From NIOZ-UU13 sp048635425 (lineage in GTDB: Bacteria; Planctomycetota; Phycisphaerae; Sedimentisphaerales; Anaerobacaceae), in assembly GCA_048635425.1 (NCBI GenBank), contig JAIVYN010000096.1, positions 1 to 13,084 on the forward strand: a DNA stretch of 13,084 bases. Reading direction: 5' to 3'. The translations under genes were made by a program, and so were the position numbers. The notes under the pieces are model-generated. The model was not told the origin of the DNA. It worked only from the letters and a program-made list of their open reading frames with translations, and made no database searches. Of the stretch, positions 5,872 through 12,676 are shown piece by piece (position 1 is the first letter of the stretch; each line of letters starts with the position of its first letter).

Positions 5872-6321
5872 TTATGGAAGGTTCTCGATATCGGCTAAGT
5901 CCTGGTGTCTGCCAGAGGCCGTTTTGTTGATTTTCAGGTGCTTCAAACTAATAAGATTGACTTTTACACCGTCCAATATATCCACTACCCGTTCAGCGAA
6001 ACATTCATCGAAATTGACACCGGAAAGCGTTGTGGCGAGCTCTATCCTGACGGGTGGTACGCCCAGGCGGATTATTTGCCATTCTTTGAGGAAAAGCTCC
6101 GGCGATAATTCGGGAAGGTCGAAGCCAAACTCTTTGAGGACAGTAACAATCCTCTGGGAATTGGCCGGATTCATAGAAATCCAAATATCCATATCGACGG
6201 TGGCCCGCGGATAACCGTGAAAACCAACAGCGTATCCACCGATAAGCAAATACTCAACCTGATGAGCGTTGAGTAACTTCAAGAACTCTTTGAAGTCGGA
6301 TGGCAGATGGATCGTAGCCAT
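5872..6321 (-). CDS. Nucleotidyltransferase-fold protein (AbiEii/DUF6036-like)
   Basis: A 149-residue protein of the polymerase-beta nucleotidyltransferase superfamily. The motif LLIGGYAVGFHG (25-36) followed by R39, T41, D43 and D45 matches the GG...RxTxDxD active site, with D43 and D45 as metal ligands. The C-terminal HLKINKTASGRHQDLADIENL is typical of this group, where a GRxxDLADI segment closes the domain. Relatives occur as stand-alone proteins and in toxin-antitoxin or abortive infection modules; the substrate is unknown. It starts inside the 70-residue gene upstream, with a 68-nt overlap in another frame and no clear Shine-Dalgarno, so translation is probably coupled. All expected active-site residues are present. 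Confidence 0.8.
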   Translation of the reverse strand: MATIHLPSDFKEFLKLLNAHQVEYLLIGGYAVGFHGYPRATVDMDIWISMNPANSQRIVTVLKEFGFDLPELSPELFLKEWQIIRLGVPPVRIELATTLSGVNFDECFAERVVDILDGVKVNLISLKHLKINKTASGRHQDLADIENLP

Positions 6322-6466
6322 AGATAATTTGCCGCATCAATTCAACGGCTTCCAGGCGTTCGTAAGGGGTTCTGGAAAGCCAATATGATTTCTCATCTGA
6401 CTTATCGAAAGCAGATGCTACCGTAAAAGCATCTCTACGTACCTTCGGAAAATCTAATCTGTCCAT
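6254..6466 (-). CDS. Small 70-residue partner of the nucleotidyltransferase
   Basis: The protein contains SYWLSRTPYERLEAVELMRQ (28-47) and IIYGYDPSAIRLQRVLEV, which I recognise from small proteins commonly encoded next to nucleotidyltransferase genes, where the AYWLSRTPEERL and YGYDP...RLQRV segments recur. Its function is unknown; it may be an antitoxin-like or binding partner. An open frame continues upstream to 6694, but that extension is hydrophobic, unlike the family, and lies across the opposite gene, so I start at the ATG at 6466, which follows a promoter. The end overlaps the nucleotidyltransferase start by 68 nt. Confidence 0.7.
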   Translation of the reverse strand: MDRLDFPKVRRDAFTVASAFDKSDEKSYWLSRTPYERLEAVELMRQIIYGYDPSAIRLQRVLEVTQRSSG

Positions 6467-6472
6467 ATAATA

Positions 6473-6501
6473 ACTATACCGGAAAAAGACAGAATTGTAA
6501 A
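6473..6501 (-). promoter_or_regulatory. Promoter of the 70-aa/nucleotidyltransferase operon
   Basis: On the minus strand TTTACA (6496-6501) and TATAGT (6473-6478) are exactly 17 bp apart. Only 6 nt separate the -10 box from the ATG at 6466, so the transcript would begin at the start codon. No Shine-Dalgarno is present, consistent with leaderless translation. Confidence 0.5.
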
Positions 6502-6571
6502 CAAAACTTCCGGGCTTTTTAGTCTTTACATCCTGTGGCAGTTTCAGTATATTACTGACGTAAATAAACCA

Positions 6572-6606
6572 TATAATTGCGGTCGAATACATATTAGCCA
6601 GACCGC
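6572..6606 (+). promoter_or_regulatory. -10 box and inverted repeat ahead of the MNT gene
   Basis: A perfect TATAAT sits at 6572-6577 without a good -35. Immediately downstream GCGGTC (6579-6584) and GACCGC (6601-6606) form a 6-bp inverted repeat with a 16-nt spacer. Its place over the expected transcription start could make it an operator or leader hairpin controlling the module. Confidence 0.3.
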
Positions 6607-6621
6607 TGCAGGCGAAAAAAA

Positions 6622-6948
6622 ATGGTGTTTCAGATGGCAACAACGGAAGTAGTGCGAAAGTGTCGGACTGCTCTTGAAAGTCATTATGGCTCACAGTTTA
6701 AGGGCTTGGTTTTGTACGGCTCTATGGCGCGCAACCGAGCTAACATAGTCAGCGATATTGACCTGCTCGTTTTGCTGAGTAAGCCCTTTGACTACTTCCA
6801 GGAACTGCGTCGAATTATAGACTTGCTGTATCCGGTTCAACTTGACACAGACCGACTCATTTCGGCGAAACCTGCTCCTCTCGATGAGTTCGAGAATGGC
6901 AGCATTCAGCTCTACCGAAACGCAAAGAGAGAAGGGATATTGCTGTGA
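6622..6948 (+). CDS. MNT-type nucleotidyltransferase (antitoxin-like)
   Basis: A 108-residue minimal nucleotidyltransferase. The active site is LYGSMARNRANIVSDIDLLV (31-50): the GS pair at 33-34, Arg37, and the SDID motif with Asp45 and Asp47 as metal ligands. The C-terminal SIQLYRNAKREGILL is typical of the MNT group, and the length is normal, so the gene looks intact. In known MNT-HEPN pairs the MNT protein adds AMP groups to the HEPN ribonuclease and neutralises it. Here the HEPN gene that follows, starting in a GTGA overlap, is broken, so this is likely a solitary survivor. A second ATG at 6634 is an alternative start; neither has a strong Shine-Dalgarno. Confidence 0.82.
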   Translation: MVFQMATTEVVRKCRTALESHYGSQFKGLVLYGSMARNRANIVSDIDLLVLLSKPFDYFQELRRIIDLLYPVQLDTDRLISAKPAPLDEFENGSIQLYRNAKREGILL

Positions 6949-7046
6949 AGCCTGAATATGAGCAGGAAATAGCAGCCAATCTTGAGCGAGCGGAGAAGTC
7001 CATTCAAGCTGCTTGCTTCGGTAAAATTGACCAGCCGCGGTATTGA
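6945..7046 (+). pseudogene. Truncated HEPN-domain gene, partner of the MNT gene
   Basis: A GTG at 6945-6947 overlaps the MNT stop codon in the classic GTGA arrangement and opens 33 codons: VKPEYEQEIAANLERAEKSI, then QAACFGKIDQPRY and a stop. The first 23 residues look like the start of HEPN proteins encoded with MNT genes (MKPE...LxxAExSLxAA). The rest of the domain, including the expected AxRAYYAxFY and RxxxxH segments, is absent; the other two plus frames downstream to about 7200 show no trace of it. I read it as a HEPN gene cut by deletion. The fragment is short, so family assignment depends strongly on the context. Confidence 0.6.
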
Positions 7047-7103
7047 GTTACGATATTCATAAGAACCCAATTGTATTGGTGTAGCAAAATAGCTTTCAGA
7101 CGC

Positions 7104-7133
7104 TTAACGCAATTCGGTGCAGCGGTGTATATA
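7104..7133 (+). promoter_or_regulatory. Weak candidate promoter of coaX
   Basis: TTAACG (7104-7109) and TATATA (7128-7133) are 18 bp apart, about 70 nt before the coaX ATG. The match is moderate and by eye only. Confidence 0.3.
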
Positions 7134-7204
7134 TTGGAATTCCTCAAAGGTCAGAACAATCAACAGGCATTGACCATTGAGGAACAAACTACGAGCGACA
7201 AATT

Positions 7205-8005
7205 ATGAACATAATCGCAGTAGATATCGGCAATACTAATATTGATATCGGGCTTTTTCTGGACGGTAAAGAGCAGTTTATTAAATCCATCCCGGGCAGC
7301 TCACGAACAAGGCTTAAGAGCTGCTTAAAATCGGCCTGGGGTAAAATCCCCATAGCCGAAAGCTCGAAAGAGAAAAAACGCGATGGCGTAATTGTCGTCA
7401 GCAGTGTAAAAGCAACCTGGACCAAACTCATTCAGCAGATAGCAAAGGACGAACTCGGCGAAAAGGTTTACCTCATAGGCAAAAACATTCCACTGCCGAT
7501 GACTCTCTGGGTGGATGAGCCGGACAAAGTCGGCACCGATAGGGTAGTCTCAGCAGCAGCGGCATATGATGTTGTCGAGGATGCAGTAGTAGTGGCGGAT
7601 TTCGGCACCGCCGTAACGATTGACCTTGTTGATGAAAATGGCATTTTTCTTGGCGGCGTTATCTGCCCGGGCTTTGAAATCAGCGCAAAGGCCCTGAAAG
7701 AAAATACCGCCCAGCTGCCAAAAACAAAAATCACCAGGCCGAAAGCACCGTTTGGCAAAAACACCGCCGAGGCCATAAACTGCGGATTGTATTATTCTGC
7801 TATTGGAATGTTGGAAGAGGTTATCAGGCGTTACGCAGAAAAAATCGGCAAATGGCCGCACACTATCATTACCGGCTCAGCCGCAAAAACCATCAAGGAT
7901 GACTGTGATTTCATAGATTCCTTCGTGCCCAACCTGGTCGTCAAAGGTATCGTCCTGGCTTACAAAAAATATATCGCAGAAAAAGCTAAGAGCTTATCCG
8001 AATAA
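7205..8005 (+). CDS. coaX: Type III pantothenate kinase
   Basis: A 266-residue cytosolic enzyme that phosphorylates pantothenate with ATP, the first step of coenzyme A synthesis. The ASKHA-fold motifs are in order: DIGNTN at 7-12 (phosphate loop), DKVGTDR at 107-113 with the catalytic Asp112, DFGTAVTIDL at 132-141 (monovalent cation and phosphate site) and GGVICPG at 150-156. The C-terminal TIITGSAAK (220-228) is the adenosine-side loop. Length and motif spacing are normal for CoaX. The ATG at 7205 starts directly with the expected MNIIAVDIGNTN; the ribosome binding site is weak. It is followed after 241 bp by the MnmE-like gene in the same direction. Confidence 0.93.
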   Translation: MNIIAVDIGNTNIDIGLFLDGKEQFIKSIPGSSRTRLKSCLKSAWGKIPIAESSKEKKRDGVIVVSSVKATWTKLIQQIAKDELGEKVYLIGKNIPLPMTLWVDEPDKVGTDRVVSAAAAYDVVEDAVVVADFGTAVTIDLVDENGIFLGGVICPGFEISAKALKENTAQLPKTKITRPKAPFGKNTAEAINCGLYYSAIGMLEEVIRRYAEKIGKWPHTIITGSAAKTIKDDCDFIDSFVPNLVVKGIVLAYKKYIAEKAKSLSE

Positions 8006-8246
8006 CCGTCTCGTTATGAGGCCGAGCGAAAAGTCCGAGGCCAAGGCGGCAGGCCAAAAATGCTCGCCAGGCGTGGTTTTCTCCACGTTGAGAACATTTA
8101 TGGCTGACAACGCAGGCATCGGGCTTTGCAGCCGGCCGCAATAGAGCGGGTTATTGGGATAGGCTCTAAGTCTATTTGACTTGTGTGTTTTGAGTAATAC
8201 CCCTTCAGCGAAGAGAGGAGTGGTGGTTTTTAATCTTGAGCTTCTT
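8006..8246 (+). other. Long leader between coaX and the MnmE-like gene
   Basis: No coding frame is convincing here. The segment can fold: GGCCGAGC (8021-8028) pairs with GCTCGCC (8062-8068) around a GGCC-rich loop, and CGTGG (8072-8076) pairs with CCACG (8083-8087) across six bases. There is no T tract, so it is not an obvious terminator. It could be a structured leader, a dispersed repeat, or remnant sequence. Confidence 0.3.
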
Positions 8247-9446
8247 ATGAATACTTTCGCAGCGGTAATGACGGGCAAGGGCACCGGTGCAATATCGACG
8301 GTGCAGGTCTTCGGTGATTCAGCCGAGGACGTCGTTAAAAAAATATTCAAGCCGACTGGAACAAAAGCAGCGAAATTCAAGACCGGCAAAATCCTGCTCG
8401 GCACAATTACTGACGGCAATGAAACCATCGACCAGGTTACTATCGGTTGTGAGCAGGCCAATAGTTTCGCAATAAACTGCCACGGCAATCCGCTCATTGT
8501 TGCCGATATAATGCGACTGCTTCAGCGCTGCGGAGCAACGCTGCTGACCGCAGAGCAGCTTCTAAGCAAAATGCTCTCTGCACAAAAATCTGTCAACACA
8601 ATAGCAGTTGAGGCTAAGCTGGCCCAACTCAAAGCCAAAACCATCCAGGGCACAAAAATAATCATAAACCAAATCGACACCGGCTTAAGCAAAAAAGCCG
8701 CAGAGTGGCTCCAGAGCATCAACGCAATATCTCTTAACCAAATTTCAGCAGAGGCCGAGCGGATACTTGAAAACGGTCGAACGGCTACACTGATTATCGC
8801 CGGCTGCACAGCGGCCCTGATAGGCCCGCCCAACAGCGGTAAAAGCACGCTGCTTAACTATCTGGCCGGCCGACAAAAAGCAATAGTTACCGACATAAAG
8901 GGCACAACTCGAGACTGGGTCGAAGCTGTGTGTCAAATCGAATCTCTTTCTCTGAGGTTAATTGACACAGCTGGACTGGATGAAAAACTTCCCGCGCCCA
9001 AAGATACTATTGAAAAAGCCGCTCAGAAAAAAAGCGTCGAGAGTTTAGAACAAGCGGACTTGGTCCTGCTCGTTCTGGATAACAGCCAGACCAACGACCA
9101 GCTTGATGACCGATTCGGCGAAAAAATCGCCGGAAAACCTGTCCTGAGCGAAGCCGAAGGGAAAGTCCTCACAGTCTTAAACAAATCCGACCTGCCACCT
9201 AAATTCGATATCGGCAAATTACCTGAAACTTTGTCAAACTCAGTGCAGATAAGCGCTAAAGAAGGTACCGGCATCGAGGACCTGCTCGAAAAAATCCGGC
9301 AAATTTGCGGCGTCACAGACTTCGTTTTGAAAACTGCTGTTTGCTTTACAAACAGACAGAAAAACCTGCTGCAACAATTAACAAACATCAAATCAAAACA
9401 GCAGACGGTCTCAATCATAACAGAGTTGTTAAACGGCCAGGTATAG
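8247..9446 (+). CDS. Divergent MnmE-like tRNA modification GTPase
   Basis: A 399-residue protein. The N-terminus, MNTFAAVMTGKGTGAISTVQVFG, matches the TrmE N-domain start (AAI.T..G.GAI..V...G), and SFAINCHGNPLIVADIM follows the family pattern, but the GEFTxRAFLNGKLDL segment expected near 100-115 is not recognisable. The G domain is clear: GPPNSGKST (193-201, with Asn196 at the potassium-binding place), IKGTTRD (217-223), DTAGL (240-244), NKSD (312-315) and SAK (336-338). The C-terminal helical domain is short; the final IFSxFCIGK-type Cys motif, needed for U34 tRNA chemistry, is absent. Typical MnmE has about 450 residues. PVLSEAEG at 298-305 is a repeat-encoded insertion. The start at 8247 fits the family; an upstream TTG would add unrelated sequence. 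It may be a divergent MnmE, a degenerated one, or a related GTPase with another role. Confidence 0.75.
   Translation: MNTFAAVMTGKGTGAISTVQVFGDSAEDVVKKIFKPTGTKAAKFKTGKILLGTITDGNETIDQVTIGCEQANSFAINCHGNPLIVADIMRLLQRCGATLLTAEQLLSKMLSAQKSVNTIAVEAKLAQLKAKTIQGTKIIINQIDTGLSKKAAEWLQSINAISLNQISAEAERILENGRTATLIIAGCTAALIGPPNSGKSTLLNYLAGRQKAIVTDIKGTTRDWVEAVCQIESLSLRLIDTAGLDEKLPAPKDTIEKAAQKKSVESLEQADLVLLVLDNSQTNDQLDDRFGEKIAGKPVLSEAEGKVLTVLNKSDLPPKFDIGKLPETLSNSVQISAKEGTGIEDLLEKIRQICGVTDFVLKTAVCFTNRQKNLLQQLTNIKSKQQTVSIITELLNGQV
9138..9161 (+). repeat. Dispersed repeat inserted in frame in the MnmE-like gene
   Basis: The 24-bp segment from CCTGTCCTGAG to CGAAGGG encodes PVLSEAEG between helix and beta strand just before NKSD. 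It is flanked by AAAA on the left (9134-9137) and AAA on the right (9162-9164), so removing 27 bp would restore GK-VLTVLNKSD. Its first 23 bp match a non-coding copy at 1085-1107 at 18 positions. Confidence 0.65.
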
Positions 9447-9507
9447 AGTGGACAGTGCTCATTAAAATAATTGAAATTTTCTCCCAAATCAGCTATGATT
9501 CCTTATG

Positions 9508-9536
9508 TTGAATAGTCTGTGCTGGGATTGTAGAAT
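9508..9536 (+). promoter_or_regulatory. Promoter of the DUF2442 gene
   Basis: TTGAAT (9508-9513) and TAGAAT (9531-9536) are 17 bp apart. The start of transcription would be near 9543, with the AAGGTGAG Shine-Dalgarno inside the 40-nt leader. Confidence 0.55.
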
Positions 9537-9583
9537 TACTAAAAAAGTAGGATAGAGTAGTTGTGTCATTAAGGTGAGCGCCC

Positions 9584-9814
9584 ATGAATCCCAGAGTTAA
9601 AAAAGTTATTCCAAACGATGATTACACTTTGCGTATAACCTTCGATAATGAGGAACAAAAAGTCTTCGATATAAAACCGTTGCTTGACTTTGGCGTATTC
9701 CAAGAGCTGAAAAACATTAAATATTTTAAAGAGGTGAAACGAGTTCATGGTTCAATAGCATGGCCTCATGGCCAGGATATTTGCCCCGATACTTTATATG
9801 AAGAATCCAAATAG
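9584..9814 (+). CDS. DUF2442-family small protein
   Basis: A 76-residue protein beginning with PRVKKVIPNDDYTLRITFDN and continuing through EEQKVFDIKPLLDFGVFQEL, YFKEVKRVHGSIAWPHGQDICPDTLYE. The DYTLRITFDN strand, the F+IKPLL segment, and the W-P-x-x-xDICPDTLYE ending are the DUF2442 pattern. Its molecular function is not established; relatives often sit beside DUF4160 genes in pairs that resemble toxin-antitoxin modules, but no DUF4160 gene is seen here. AAGGTGAG (9571-9578) lies 5 nt before the ATG, and a good promoter precedes it, so it is expressed on its own between the MnmE-like gene and mutS. Confidence 0.85.
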   Translation: MNPRVKKVIPNDDYTLRITFDNEEQKVFDIKPLLDFGVFQELKNIKYFKEVKRVHGSIAWPHGQDICPDTLYEESK

Positions 9815-9899
9815 ATAGCTCAACATATAAAACTCCGCTATTGGAATTAAAGCCAGACCGCCTCGCCGAGAACATGGCAAATCGGGGAAGCGTTTTGGG

Positions 9900-9927
9900 T
9901 TGTTCAATGGATGGATCTGTGTATAAT
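9900..9927 (+). promoter_or_regulatory. Candidate promoter of mutS
   Basis: A perfect TATAAT (9922-9927) lies 8 nt before the mutS ATG, with TTGTTC (9900-9905) 16 bp upstream as a weak -35. Transcription would begin at or beside the start codon; no Shine-Dalgarno is present. Confidence 0.45.
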
Positions 9928-9935
9928 CTGCAACT

Positions 9936-12563
9936 ATGGGTGTAAATACCGAAAAACTGACGCCTGCGATGAAGCAGTTTCACAAGTTCAAGCAAAAGCA
10001 TCCCGATTGCATACTGTTCTTTCGCATGGGCGATTTCTACGAGACCTTTTACGAAGATGCCAAGACCTGCTCAAAGGTCCTGGGCTTAACTTTGACCAGC
10101 CGAAGCAAAGGCAAAAATCCCATCCCGTTGGCTGGCGTGCCATATCACGCTGTTGACGGGTATCTGAAAAAAATGTTACAGGCCGGCTACAAGGTCGCCG
10201 TTTGCGAGCAGGTCGAAGACCCCAAAACCGCAAAGGGCGTCGTTAAGCGCGACGTCGTGCGAATCGTTACACCCGGTACGCTGACGGATGATATGCTGCT
10301 AACCGCTAAAGAGGATAATTTTCTTTGCGCCGTCAGTCTGGGCACAAAGCAGAAAGCTGCTATAAGCTGGGTAGATATTTCGACCGGTCATTTTTTCGTC
10401 CAGGAGCTGCCCGAAGAAAAGCTGCTCGATGAGCTGCTGCGATTGTCACCGGCTGAGTGTCTGCTCGCCGACAGACGCGGTGAGCTGTTCGAGGCAGAGA
10501 CAAAAAAAATTATCCGGGACATCACGCAATTAACCAATGCCATTGTTACCGAACGTCCCGGCTGGTATTTCGATCCTTATCAGGCAAGACAGCGCCTGCA
10601 AAAGCACTTCGGAACCGCTACGCTCGAAGGCTTCGGCATCGGCGACGATGACGATGGTCTTATCTGTCCTGCCGGTGCTGTCATCGAATACCTCAACGAG
10701 ACACAAAAGACCACGCTCGGCCATATCCGGAATTTGAAAAAAATCAGTCGTCAAAACTTTCTACAGATCGACCCGGCCAGCCTGCGGAGCCTGGAAATCC
10801 TGCGGACCATTCGCACCGAAAGCAAAAAAGGCTCACTGCTGGACTGCCTCGACGAAACGATAACCGGTATGGGCGGCAGGATGTTTAGGAACTGGCTGTG
10901 TATGCCGCTGTGCGAGCTTGGTGCTATCGAGCTGCGGCAGGATGCCATCGAAGAAATCAAAGATGTCGATGACAAGTTGGCTGAGGTTCGCAGACTGCTC
11001 TCGAACATCTCCGATACCGAGCGAATCGCCGCTCGCATCAGCACGTTCCGGGCAAGTCCGAGAGATTTGGTGGCCCTTGCTGCTACACTGCGGCAAATAC
11101 CACTGCTGCGAGAAATCCTGCAGCAATTCGGCGCCGACCTGCTCGTGCGATTGGCCGGCCAATGCGACAGTATGGACGAATTGGCTGAACTGCTCGAGGC
11201 CGCAATCAAGCCGGAGCCTCCTTCGCACCTTCGTGACGGAGGCGTGATAAAGCAGGGCTTTTCCGAGGAGCTTGACCGCCTGCGCTCGATTTCCAAAAAC
11301 GGCCAAAGCTGGCTAAGGAACTATCAGAGGCAGCAGTCCGAGCTAACCGGCATCAGCAACCTTAAAATCGGATATAACAAGGTCTTCGGTTACTATATCG
11401 AAATAAACCACTCCTCAGCCGACAAGGTCCCCGCCGACTACGTCCGCAAGCAGACAATCAAAAACGCCGAGCGCTACATAACCGAGAAGCTCAAAGAATA
11501 CGAGACCCAGGCCCTCAGCGCAGAGGAAAAGGCGCTCGAATTAGAGCAGCAGCTCTTTGACCAGCTCCGCCGTCAATCCGCCCAGTACGTAAGCCGGCTG
11601 CAACAACTTGCTGACACTATTGCTCAATGCGATTGTCTAACAGCTCTGGCATATTTAGCTAAGCGCCGAAACTACATCCGCCCGAAAGTAACCGGCGGCG
11701 GTGAGCTTATTATTCACGAAGGCAAACATCCGGTGTTGGCTGAAACGCTCGGCCCGGAGTTTGTGCCGAATGATATTGAGCTCGGCAGCGGTGCCGGTGA
11801 CATCCTTATCATTACAGGCCCCAATATGAGCGGCAAAAGCACTTATATCAGACAAGTGGCCCTGCTGGTCCTAATGGCGCAGACCGGCTCATTCATCCCC
11901 GCCAAAGATGCCGAGTTCGGCTTGGTCGATAGAATCTTTACCCGAGTGGGCGCTTCGGATGAATTAGTTCGCGGCCAATCGACATTTATGGTCGAGATGA
12001 CCGAAACGGCCAACATTATCAACAACGCCACCGATAAATCGCTGGTCATTCTTGACGAGGTCGGGCGGGGAACGAGCACGTATGATGGCCTGTCTTTGGC
12101 CTGGGCGATTACCGAACATATCGCAAATAAGCTAAAATGCCGAACGCTTTTTGCCACGCACTATCACGAGCTGACCGAATTAGCCGAGTTGTTTGCCAAC
12201 CTCAAGAACTGCAATGTAGCTGTCCGCGAATGGATGGACGAGGTCGTATTTTTGCATAAGATTCTGCCCGGCGGGACGGACAAAAGTTACGGCATCCATG
12301 TCGCCAAATTAGCCGGCCTGCCAAAAACCATCCTTGAGAGGAGCAAAGAAATCCTGGAAGAGCTCGAAAGCACTTTCCAAAAAGAGGCCACCGGCGAACA
12401 TCTCTCAAAACACAAAACAAAAGAACCGGATCAGAGCCTCTTGTTTGTGGAAAAGCACAAATCCGTTTTAGAAAAGTTGGCCTCCACTGACGTGAATAAT
12501 CTCACCCCCATCGAGGCAATCAATCTGCTTAACGAAATCAAGAACGAAATCAACGAAAAATAA
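9936..12563 (+). CDS. mutS: DNA mismatch repair protein MutS
   Basis: An 875-residue MutS, full length for the family (E. coli 853). The protein binds mismatches as a dimer and, through ATP, recruits MutL. The mismatch-reading motif GDFYE is at 32-36 (Phe34 and Glu36). Connector, core/lever and clamp domains follow; NLKIGYNKVFGYYIEI and the PADYVRKQTIKNAERYI segment mark the core just before the ATPase. The ATPase has Walker A GPNMSGKST at 628-636, STFMVEM, and Walker B with DEVGRGTSTYDG starting at Asp707, then TLFATHYHELTEL. Near the C-terminus QSLLF (833-837) resembles a beta-clamp binding pentapeptide, and LTPIEAINLLNEIK is the usual tail. The start fits the family N-terminus (LTPAMKQF). 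No mutL is in the window. Confidence 0.97.
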   Translation: MGVNTEKLTPAMKQFHKFKQKHPDCILFFRMGDFYETFYEDAKTCSKVLGLTLTSRSKGKNPIPLAGVPYHAVDGYLKKMLQAGYKVAVCEQVEDPKTAKGVVKRDVVRIVTPGTLTDDMLLTAKEDNFLCAVSLGTKQKAAISWVDISTGHFFVQELPEEKLLDELLRLSPAECLLADRRGELFEAETKKIIRDITQLTNAIVTERPGWYFDPYQARQRLQKHFGTATLEGFGIGDDDDGLICPAGAVIEYLNETQKTTLGHIRNLKKISRQNFLQIDPASLRSLEILRTIRTESKKGSLLDCLDETITGMGGRMFRNWLCMPLCELGAIELRQDAIEEIKDVDDKLAEVRRLLSNISDTERIAARISTFRASPRDLVALAATLRQIPLLREILQQFGADLLVRLAGQCDSMDELAELLEAAIKPEPPSHLRDGGVIKQGFSEELDRLRSISKNGQSWLRNYQRQQSELTGISNLKIGYNKVFGYYIEINHSSADKVPADYVRKQTIKNAERYITEKLKEYETQALSAEEKALELEQQLFDQLRRQSAQYVSRLQQLADTIAQCDCLTALAYLAKRRNYIRPKVTGGGELIIHEGKHPVLAETLGPEFVPNDIELGSGAGDILIITGPNMSGKSTYIRQVALLVLMAQTGSFIPAKDAEFGLVDRIFTRVGASDELVRGQSTFMVEMTETANIINNATDKSLVILDEVGRGTSTYDGLSLAWAITEHIANKLKCRTLFATHYHELTELAELFANLKNCNVAVREWMDEVVFLHKILPGGTDKSYGIHVAKLAGLPKTILERSKEILEELESTFQKEATGEHLSKHKTKEPDQSLLFVEKHKSVLEKLASTDVNNLTPIEAINLLNEIKNEINEK

Positions 12564-12613
12564 TAGAAAATCGGCTAAAAAACACTTGTAAAAGGGCGAT
12601 ATTTCCTGTTTAA

Positions 12614-12631
12614 ATATACAAGGTTGTATAT
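12614..12631. promoter_or_regulatory. 18-bp dyad upstream of the M48 protease gene
   Basis: ATATACAA (12614-12621) and TTGTATAT (12624-12631) are perfect inverted repeats separated by GG. The dyad sits 45 nt before the protease ATG in the 113-bp gap after mutS. It lacks a following T tract, so it is more like an operator than a terminator. No terminator for mutS was found. Confidence 0.35.
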
Positions 12632-12676
12632 GCGGAAAAATTATTACTGTACCTTATTACGAAAGGGGGATGTGCT

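Noticed and set aside
6467..6694. N-terminal extension of the 70-aa protein to 146 residues.
   Set aside because: The extension is hydrophobic and low in family resemblance, partly antisense to the MNT gene, and contains the candidate promoter.
7047..7204. Continuation of the HEPN gene by frameshift.
   Set aside because: None of the three plus-strand frames shows HEPN residues; a deletion explains the loss better.
7994..8497. A 167-codon open frame on the minus strand across the coaX-mnmE gap.
   Set aside because: It is antisense to the well-supported start of the MnmE-like gene, lacks a Shine-Dalgarno and shows no recognisable domain.
9447..9511. A frame ending IIEIFSQISYDSLC after the MnmE-like stop, faintly like the IFSxFCIGK end of MnmE.
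   Set aside because: It is in another frame, has no FCIGK, and the sequence before it does not match the preceding helices; a chance resemblance is more likely than a frameshift.
12564..12676. Intrinsic terminator for mutS.
   Set aside because: The only strong dyad (12614-12631) is not followed by a T tract.
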